Assembly: GCA_004554105.1 (NCBI GenBank)
Contig: SFNW01000036.1
Location: 1-15,170, forward strand
DNA from: Clostridiales bacterium
GTDB lineage: Bacteria; Bacillota; Clostridia; Oscillospirales; CAG-272
Direction of reading: 5' to 3'
Length of the DNA: 15,170 nucleotides
Part shown: one piece after another, positions 6,493-11,829 of the stretch
How positions within the stretch are numbered: position 1 is the stretch's first letter
How the letters are laid out: every line of letters begins with the position of its first letter
Program-made: the position numbers and the translations under genes
Notes under the pieces: generated by a model
Database searches by the model: none
Told to the model about the DNA's origin: nothing
The model's input: the letters and a program-made list of their open reading frames with translations, nothing else

Positions 6493-6522
6493 GGTCTGCG
6501 CGCTTTTTCAAGCCCGAGCCTT

Positions 6523-9366
6523 TTATCTTTCTACTTCTTCCATTACAAATGCTTCGAGCACGTCGCCCTCTTTGATGTCGTTGAACTTCTCGAGTCCGAC
6601 GCCGCATTCGTAGCCTGCGGCAACCTCGCGCACGTCGTCCTTGAAGCGGCGCAGCGAGGAAATCTTATCCTCAAACACAACAATGCCGTCGCGGATAACG
6701 CGAATCTGCGCGTTACGCGTAATCTTGCCGTCCTGAACATAGCAGCCCGCAATCGTACCGACCGAGGGAACGTGAATCGTCTGGCGTACCTGCGCGTGAC
6801 CGAGCAGGTTTTCCTTAAAGGTCGGCGCGAGCATACCCTTCATTGCCGCCTCAATCTCCTCGATGCACTCGTAGATGATGCGGTAGGTGCGGATATCGAC
6901 GCCCTGACGCTCGCCCGCGTCAATCGCCTGCTTGTCGGGACGGACGTTGAAGCCGACGATGATCGCATTCGACGCCGCCGCGAGCATGACATCGTTCTCG
7001 GTGATGCCGCCGACCGCGCTGTGAATGACGTTGACCTTGACCTCTTCGTTCGAGAGCTTGACAAGCGACTGCTTGACTGCCTCGGCACTGCCGCCGACGT
7101 CCGCCTTGACGACGATGTTGAGGTCCTTGACGCCGTCGGACATACGCGAGAACAAATCCTCGAGCTTGCCGACTGCGTTTTCCTTGAAGCGTTCGTCCTT
7201 TGCCTTGTCGCGGCGCTGCTCGGCGAGCGTGCGCGCCATTCTCTCGTCCTCGACCGCATTGAATTCGTCGCCCGCGAGCGGTACGGCGTCGAGACCGATG
7301 ATCTCGACCGGCACCGAAGGACCTGCGGTCTTGATATTCTTGCCCTTGTCGTCGGTCATGGCGCGAACGCGTCCGACCGCCGTGCCGGCGATGACGATGT
7401 CACCCGCGTGGAGCGTACCGTTCTGTACAAGCACGGTTGCAACCGGACCGCGTCCCTTATCGAGCTTCGCCTCGATGACGATACCCTTGGCGCGGCGCGC
7501 GGGATTGGCTTTCAGTTCCTTGACGTCCGCGACGAGCAGGACGTTTTCAAGCAAATCGGGAATACCCATGCCGGTCACTGCCGAAACGGGTACGCAAATC
7601 GTATCGCCGCCCCATTCCTCGGGGACAAGCTCGTAGTTGGTGAGTCCGGTCATGACCGCGTCGGGATTTGCCCCCGGCTTATCCATCTTGTTGATGGCGA
7701 CGATGATGTCGACGCCCGCCGCCTTGGCATGGTTGATTGCCTCGACGGTCTGCGGCATAATGCCGTCGTCCGCCGCGACGACGAGAATGGCAATATCGGT
7801 CGCCTGTGCGCCTCTCGCACGCATGGCGGTGAAGGCTTCGTGACCCGGCGTATCAAGGAAGGTGATGTCGCGGTCATTGATGTTGACGCGGTATGCGCCG
7901 ATGTGCTGCGTAATGCCGCCCGCCTCGCCGCTCGTCACATTGGTGTGACGGATCGCGTCGAGCAGAGAGGTCTTGCCGTGGTCGACGTGACCCATGACGC
8001 AGACGACCGGGTCGCGCGTGATGAGCGCGTCGCCGTCGTCCTCGGTCTCGTCGAAGAGTTTTTCCTCAATGGTGACAACGACTTCCTTCGTCACCTTTGC
8101 GCCGAGTTCGTCGGCAACGAGGAACGCGGTGTCGTAATCGACGGTCTGATTGAGCGTCGCCATGACGCCCATCTTCATCAGGCGCTTGATGACCTCCGCC
8201 GCCGTGACCTTCAGGCGCGAAGCTAATTCCTGTACCGTGATTTCTTCGGGCACGGTAATTTCGAGCTGCTTCTTGCGCGCCTTTTCCAGCTCGGCTTTCT
8301 TCATGCGCTCGACTGCGAGCTTTTCCTTATCCTTTGCCTTGCTGTACTGCCCGCGCGTGTCCTGCTTTTTCAGCTTCTGACGGTTTGTGCTGCGGTCATT
8401 GCCGTAGCCGCCCGCGAGCGTTTCGAGTTTTTCGTCGTATCTCGACAAATCGACCGTCGTCGTGCGCGTATCGACCACGCGGACGCTTCCGCGCGGCTTT
8501 GCCGGACCGTCGGTCGCGGCGACGCGCTGCATCTGGCTGATCGGTGCGGTAAACTTCTGCACCGTGCGGCGCTCGTTCTGCTCGCCCTTGTCAAAACCGT
8601 CGCGACGCTGCGGCTTCTTGTCGTAGCCGCCCTTTGCGCCGCCCTCGAACGACTTGCGCTCAAAGCGGTCGCCGAAATTGCGCGGCTGCTGTGTGCCGCC
8701 CTGCGGCTGCGGTCTGCCGCCCTGCATACGGTCGCCCGCGGGACGCTGTCCGCCGCCCTGTGCGCGGTCGCCGTAGGGACGCTGCTGCGCGCCGCCCTGT
8801 GCGCGGTCACCGTAAGGACGCTGCTGTGCGCCGCCCTGCGTGCGGTCGCCTGCGGGACGCTGCTGCGTGCCGCTCTGCATCCGTCCGCCCTGCGCGCGCA
8901 TCGCTGCGGCACGTGCCTTTTCTTCGATTGCCTGCGCGGCGCTCAGACCCTTCGCCTTGACCTCTGCCTGCGCCTGCGCCTTGGCAGCCGCCTTTGCGGC
9001 TTCCTCGGCGGCTTTCTTTGCCTCGGCTTCGGCTTTTGCCTTTTCCTCGGCGGCTTTCTTTGCCTCCTCGGCGGCTTTCGCCTCTGCCTCGGCTTTCAGT
9101 TTTGCCTCCTCGGCAGCTTTGAGCGCGGCTTCCTTCTGCCCCTTCGTCACGATGACAATGTCGCCGTCAAGATAGGAATCGAGACTCTTGATCTGATTCT
9201 TCTTGCTGAGGACGTCCATGACCAGACCGAATTCATCGGGATCGAGAGCGCCGGACGAGGACTTGCCCTCGATACCGTGGTCGGCGAGGATACCGAGAAT
9301 ATCCTTGCCTTTGATGCCGAGCTCCTTTGCCAACTGATTGATACGGTACTGCTGAAGTTGTGCCAT
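6523..9366 (-). CDS. infB: Translation initiation factor IF-2
   Basis: This GTPase places fMet-tRNA on the 30S subunit and promotes 50S joining. The 947-residue protein shows the full family order: an N-terminal IF2_N module (about 1-55), an alanine/lysine/glutamate-rich helical linker (about 65-150), a Gln/Gly/Arg-rich repeat (about 162-217), a second IF2_N module (about 370-425), then the G domain with GHVDHGKT at 459-466, DTPGH at 505-509 and NKMD at 559-562, and the C-terminal domains II-IV ending EEVER. I chose MAQLQQYR as start because it begins the conserved IF2_N fold; an in-frame ATG 69 bases upstream is not conserved-looking. AAAGGG ten bases upstream is the ribosome binding site, partly inside a hairpin. 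It is the last gene of the rimP operon here; the rbfA and truB genes that often follow are absent. Confidence 0.97.
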   Translation of the reverse strand: MAQLQQYRINQLAKELGIKGKDILGILADHGIEGKSSSGALDPDEFGLVMDVLSKKNQIKSLDSYLDGDIVIVTKGQKEAALKAAEEAKLKAEAEAKAAEEAKKAAEEKAKAEAEAKKAAEEAAKAAAKAQAQAEVKAKGLSAAQAIEEKARAAAMRAQGGRMQSGTQQRPAGDRTQGGAQQRPYGDRAQGGAQQRPYGDRAQGGGQRPAGDRMQGGRPQPQGGTQQPRNFGDRFERKSFEGGAKGGYDKKPQRRDGFDKGEQNERRTVQKFTAPISQMQRVAATDGPAKPRGSVRVVDTRTTTVDLSRYDEKLETLAGGYGNDRSTNRQKLKKQDTRGQYSKAKDKEKLAVERMKKAELEKARKKQLEITVPEEITVQELASRLKVTAAEVIKRLMKMGVMATLNQTVDYDTAFLVADELGAKVTKEVVVTIEEKLFDETEDDGDALITRDPVVCVMGHVDHGKTSLLDAIRHTNVTSGEAGGITQHIGAYRVNINDRDITFLDTPGHEAFTAMRARGAQATDIAILVVAADDGIMPQTVEAINHAKAAGVDIIVAINKMDKPGANPDAVMTGLTNYELVPEEWGGDTICVPVSAVTGMGIPDLLENVLLVADVKELKANPARRAKGIVIEAKLDKGRGPVATVLVQNGTLHAGDIVIAGTAVGRVRAMTDDKGKNIKTAGPSVPVEIIGLDAVPLAGDEFNAVEDERMARTLAEQRRDKAKDERFKENAVGKLEDLFSRMSDGVKDLNIVVKADVGGSAEAVKQSLVKLSNEEVKVNVIHSAVGGITENDVMLAAASNAIIVGFNVRPDKQAIDAGERQGVDIRTYRIIYECIEEIEAAMKGMLAPTFKENLLGHAQVRQTIHVPSVGTIAGCYVQDGKITRNAQIRVIRDGIVVFEDKISSLRRFKDDVREVAAGYECGVGLEKFNDIKEGDVLEAFVMEEVER
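8716..8883 (-). repeat. 39-bp (13-residue) tandem repeat inside infB
   Basis: Four consecutive units of the type R-x-Q-G-G-x-Q-Q-R-P-[AY]-G-D, plus a partial fifth, are encoded in the IF-2 linker. The two central units are almost identical at DNA level. The region is flexible and low in complexity, and its copy number is probably variable between strains. Confidence 0.85.
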
Positions 9367-9379
9367 GCGTAGTTTACCC

Positions 9380-9399
9380 TTTTGCGCACCCGCGCAAAA
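9380..9399 (-). promoter_or_regulatory. Hairpin overlapping the infB ribosome binding site
   Basis: In the 79-bp gap between ylxQ and infB, TTTTGCGC and GCGCAAAA form a perfect 8-bp stem with a GGGT loop. The last bases of its 3' arm are the first bases of the AAAGGG ribosome binding site (9377-9382), so the folded state should reduce infB initiation. A further 5-bp hairpin (GCCGC/GCGGC, 9429-9442) lies just after the ylxQ stop. Regulation is inferred. Confidence 0.45.
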
Positions 9400-9445
9400 T
9401 TCCTTTCTTCTATCAAATGCTGCCGAATGCCGCAAATGCGGCGTT

Positions 9446-9778
9446 TTATCCGTTTATAATCTTCGCGATTGCCCGGGCAAAGCCGTCGTCCGCAACGCCG
9501 ACCGCCGCGACCGCGCCGGTCTTGCCGACGCTTTTTGCCAGCGCCTCGGGCGTCGTGTCGACTGCCAGTGCCAAGCATTCGTAGGTCTTTGCCTTGTCGC
9601 AGACGCGCTTGACCGAGTTCTCCGCCGCCCCTGCGGCATAGACCGCAAGCCTGACGCGCCCGTCGCGAATCCCGTCGCAGACCGGCGGAACGCCGCTGAC
9701 TAACCGCCCCGCCTTTTTACAAAGCCCGAGCATTGAAAGCACGCGCGCCGTCTGCGCCGTCTTAATCGTTTCCGACAT
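9446..9778 (-). CDS. ylxQ: YlxQ, L7Ae/L30e-family RNA-binding protein
   Basis: The 110-residue protein belongs to the L7Ae/L30e/S12e family of ribosomal and kink-turn-binding proteins. The N-terminal LGLCKKAGRLVSG block and the ALAVDTTPE stretch are typical, and its place between ylxR and infB is the standard Firmicutes one. Its exact cellular role is not settled; members of this group can bind kink-turn RNA. The start chosen, MSETIKTAQ, follows GGAAAGGGAAATCG and overlaps the end of the upstream ylxR gene by 17 bases, suggesting translational coupling. An in-frame ATG further upstream (9844) would overlap more deeply and encodes non-conserved residues. Confidence 0.9.
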   Translation of the reverse strand: MSETIKTAQTARVLSMLGLCKKAGRLVSGVPPVCDGIRDGRVRLAVYAAGAAENSVKRVCDKAKTYECLALAVDTTPEALAKSVGKTGAVAAVGVADDGFARAIAKIING

Positions 9779-10040
9779 CGCCGATTTCCCTTTCCAGCGC
9801 GTCGTAGACCTCGTCGGGGATTGCGGTGTCGAGGTCGGTTTCAAGCCGATGCGCCTTGCGCGCGCGCTGCAGGCACTTCAAGTCCTTACAAATATACGCG
9901 CCGCGCCCCGCCGCCTTGCCGGTCTTGTCGAGAATCACGCTGCCGTCCGGCGTCTTGACCACGCGCCACAGGTCGCCCTTGTCGCGTCTCTCCGCGCAGC
10001 CGACGCATTTCCGCTGCGGAATCTTTCTCACCTTTTCCAT
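9762..10040 (-). CDS. rnpM: YlxR/RnpM, small RNA-binding protein
   Basis: The 92-residue protein carries the family hallmarks: PQRKCVGC at residues 8-15 and GRGAYIC at about 45-51. It is basic in the middle and has an acidic C-terminus. The Bacillus subtilis homologue YlxR binds RNase P RNA and has been renamed RnpM. It starts 23 bases after the nusA stop with a weak GGGGGCAAGAG ribosome binding site and overlaps ylxQ by 17 bases, so it is firmly within the operon. The C-terminal ~20 residues (DALEREIGDVGND) extend slightly beyond the core fold. Confidence 0.93.
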   Translation of the reverse strand: MEKVRKIPQRKCVGCAERRDKGDLWRVVKTPDGSVILDKTGKAAGRGAYICKDLKCLQRARKAHRLETDLDTAIPDEVYDALEREIGDVGND

Positions 10041-10063
10041 GCTCTTGCCCCCGACAGACCGTT

Positions 10064-11086
10064 TTACGCCTTGATGTCGATTTTATAGCCGGTAAGTCTT
10101 GCGGCAAGGCGTGCATTCTGCCCTTCCTTGCCGATGGCGAGCGAAAGCTGGTCGGGATAGACCAAAACCTTGGCGCTGCGCTCACCGTCGAGCGTCACCG
10201 AAATGACCTCGGCGGGCGAGAGCGCCTCGCGGATAAATTCCGCAGGGTCCTCGCTGTAGCGGACGATGTCGACCTTTTCACCGCGCAGCTCGTCGAGAAT
10301 CGCGCCGATGCGCGCGCCGCGGCTGCCGATGCAAGCGCCGACGGGATCGACGTTCTCGTCTCTCGACTCGACCGCAATCTTCGTGCGGCTGCCCGCCTCG
10401 CGCGCAACTGCGCGGACAAGGACGGTGCCGTCGGCAATTTCGGGAATTTCAAGCTCAAACATACGCTTGACCAGTCCCGGGTGCTTGCGCGAGAGCGTGA
10501 CGATGTGTCCGTGCGTCTCGCGGTTGACCTCGGTGATGTAAACCTTGACGCGGTCGCCCACGGCAAAGCGTTCGCCCGGGATCTGCTCGCTTGCGAGCAG
10601 GGTGGCGTTGCTCGTGCCGGTGTCGAGGACGACGTTGCCGTTTTGCTCGTCCACGCGGACGACAGTCGCCGTAACGATCTCCTCGCGCTTGGACTCGTAT
10701 TCCTTGACGATGTTGGCGCGCTCCGCCTCGCGAATCCCCTGCACGATGACCTGCTTTGCGGTCAGTGCCGCCAGTCTGCGCAGATTCTTGGTCTTGATTT
10801 CAACCTCGCAGACAGCGCCGAGCTTCATGCGCTTGTTGATTTCACGGGCGTCGTCGAGCGAAATCTGCGTAATCGGGTTTTCGACCGTCTCGACCACCTC
10901 AAGCTGCTGGAAGAGCCGAACCGTCTTTTTGACCTGGTCGATGTCGACGCGCACATTGGCGTTGCCGTCCTTGTCGCGCTTGTAGGCGCTGACGAGTGCC
11001 GCCTCGACCTTTTCCAACATATACTCTTTCGGAATGCCCTTTTCCTTTTCAATCAGGTCAAGCGCCTCAAAAAATTCCGCATTCAT
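10064..11086 (-). CDS. nusA: Transcription termination/antitermination factor NusA
   Basis: NusA binds RNA polymerase and nascent RNA and tunes pausing, termination and antitermination. The 340-residue protein begins MNAEFFEALDLIEKEKGI, the conserved polymerase-binding N-terminal domain (about 1-125), followed by an S1 domain (about 130-205, TATVVRVDEQNGNVVLDTG), and two KH domains with GSRGARI and the C-terminal GKEGQNARLAARLTGYKIDI block. As in other Gram-positives it lacks the C-terminal acidic repeats of E. coli NusA; it is a little shorter than the ~370-residue Bacillus protein. The ATG is supported by family alignment, but the nearest strong Shine-Dalgarno-like run (AAGGAAAGGAAG) is 28 bases away, separated from the start by a hairpin. 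Confidence 0.97.
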   Translation of the reverse strand: MNAEFFEALDLIEKEKGIPKEYMLEKVEAALVSAYKRDKDGNANVRVDIDQVKKTVRLFQQLEVVETVENPITQISLDDAREINKRMKLGAVCEVEIKTKNLRRLAALTAKQVIVQGIREAERANIVKEYESKREEIVTATVVRVDEQNGNVVLDTGTSNATLLASEQIPGERFAVGDRVKVYITEVNRETHGHIVTLSRKHPGLVKRMFELEIPEIADGTVLVRAVAREAGSRTKIAVESRDENVDPVGACIGSRGARIGAILDELRGEKVDIVRYSEDPAEFIREALSPAEVISVTLDGERSAKVLVYPDQLSLAIGKEGQNARLAARLTGYKIDIKA

Positions 11087-11095
11087 TTCGTTTAC

Positions 11096-11126
11096 CGGAC
11101 GGCAAGCGCCGCCGCTTCCTTTCCTT
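11096..11126 (-). promoter_or_regulatory. Purine-rich ribosome binding site and hairpin before nusA
   Basis: On the minus strand AAGGAAAGGAAG (11115-11126) is followed by a small bulged hairpin (11096-11114; CGG-CGGC, GCTT loop, GCCG-T-CCG) and then nine bases to the nusA ATG. No other strong ribosome binding site precedes nusA. If the hairpin folds, the purine run would come to about nine bases from the start codon. The arrangement echoes the one before rimP. An additional CGCCGC/GCGGCG hairpin (11147-11161) lies just after the rimP stop. Confidence 0.4.
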
Positions 11127-11168
11127 ATTCAAAGTGCCTTGCAAATCGCCGCTGTGCGGCGGGAAAAA

Positions 11169-11633
11169 TCAGAAATCAAACACCGTGTTCAGCCGCGAGA
11201 GTTTGGAACGCTCGATGCGGTACTCGGTCTCGCCCGAGCGGAGAATCACCTTGCCGTCCTCGATGCCGCCGAGAATGCCGCGCAGCGTCTTTTTGCCGTC
11301 AACCGGCGCAAACAGTTTTGCCTCGACCTCCGCCCCCGTGAACGCCTCGATGTGCGCGTCGGTGCGCAGCACGCGCTCGATGCCGGGCGAGGAAACCTCG
11401 AGGTGATACGCATTTTCAATCGGGTCATGCTCGTCGATGACCGGGTCAATCGCGCGGTGGACACGCTCGCAGTCGTCTATCGTGATGCCGTCCTCGCTGT
11501 CGATGGTGATGCGCAGATACCACTCGCTGCCCTCTTTGACGTATTCGACGTCCCAGAGCTCGTAGCCGAGGTCGGTCACCACGGGCAGAAGAAAATCATG
11601 CACCGACTGCGCGATGTTTTTCGCATTACTCAT
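11169..11633 (-). CDS. rimP: Ribosome maturation factor RimP
   Basis: RimP assists maturation of the 30S subunit. The 154-residue protein has the family's N-terminal domain with GYELWDVEYVKEGSEWYLRI (about 23-42) and DDCERVHRAIDPVID, the diagnostic LEVSSPGIERVL motif (about 78-89), and a C-terminal SH3-like domain ending NTVFDF. It is the first gene of the rimP-nusA-rnpM-ylxQ-infB operon. The start MSNAKNIAQ follows GTAA with no nearby Shine-Dalgarno; the good AAGGAG is 35 bases upstream across a hairpin, so translation is probably either coupled to a short upstream reading frame or bridged by the hairpin. An 82-bp gap separates it from nusA. Confidence 0.96.
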   Translation of the reverse strand: MSNAKNIAQSVHDFLLPVVTDLGYELWDVEYVKEGSEWYLRITIDSEDGITIDDCERVHRAIDPVIDEHDPIENAYHLEVSSPGIERVLRTDAHIEAFTGAEVEAKLFAPVDGKKTLRGILGGIEDGKVILRSGETEYRIERSKLSRLNTVFDF

Positions 11634-11661
11634 TTACAATAAAGAAAGAGTGGCAAGCCAC
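11626..11661 (-). CDS. Possible 11-residue leader peptide overlapping the rimP start
   Basis: A GTG codon at 11659-11661 lies exactly seven bases after a perfect AAGGAG (11669-11674) and opens a frame ACHSFFIVNE that stops at TAA (11626-11628), eight bases into rimP in another frame. An in-frame ATG at 11677-11679 would give the longer MIRRKRVACHSFFIVNE, but it would lie only about five bases from the predicted mRNA 5' end. The frame runs straight through the leader hairpin. Too short to be recognised by family; the support is the ribosome binding site, spacing and overlap only. Confidence 0.35.
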   Translation of the reverse strand: MACHSFFIVNE

Positions 11662-11666
11662 TCTTT
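11645..11666 (-). terminator. rimP operon leader hairpin (attenuator candidate)
   Basis: AAAGAGTGGC and GCCACTCTTT form a perfect inverted repeat, in practice a 9-bp stem with a 4-base CTTG loop, between the promoter and the rimP start. On the sense strand the stem ends in TCTTTCTTTATT, an imperfect U tract such as is found in NusA-dependent terminators. In Bacillus subtilis the homologous operon is reported to be autoregulated by NusA-dependent termination in its leader; that this hairpin does the same is inference. Confidence 0.65.
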
Positions 11667-11690
11667 TTCTCCTTATCATTCTTCCTTGGT

Positions 11691-11719
11691 AGTTTACCAC
11701 ATCTTCTGCGAGAATGCAA
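11691..11719 (-). promoter_or_regulatory. Promoter of the rimP-nusA-infB operon
   Basis: On the minus strand TTGCAT (11714-11719) and TAAACT (11691-11696) are spaced by 17 bp. The start of transcription would be near 11684, giving a rimP leader of about 50 nt that contains AAGGAG and the hairpin. It is back to back with the forward promoter at 11770-11798. Confidence 0.75.
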
Positions 11720-11769
11720 GTATTTTTTGAAAAAATTAACGCAAATTTGCTTAAAATCGCCCTGCATCC

Positions 11770-11798
11770 TTGATTGTAGGGCAAAAATCTGCTAAAAT
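11770..11798 (+). promoter_or_regulatory. Promoter of the glycosyltransferase/CsaB fusion gene
   Basis: TTGATT (11770-11775) and TAAAAT (11793-11798) with a 17-bp spacer. Transcription would begin near 11805, about 25 bases before the ATG at 11830, leaving GGAGG (11821-11825) in the leader. Its position excludes the in-frame TTG at 11770 as a start codon because that codon lies in the -35 box. Confidence 0.75.
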
Positions 11799-11829
11799 GA
11801 CGGCAGAAAATGCAAAATGCGGAGGCTGT

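Noticed and set aside
6298..8226. A 642-codon open frame on the plus strand opposite infB
   Set aside because: It covers conserved IF-2 G-domain codons in the complementary frame, begins within a repeat element, and its product is a composition-biased sequence without recognisable domains.
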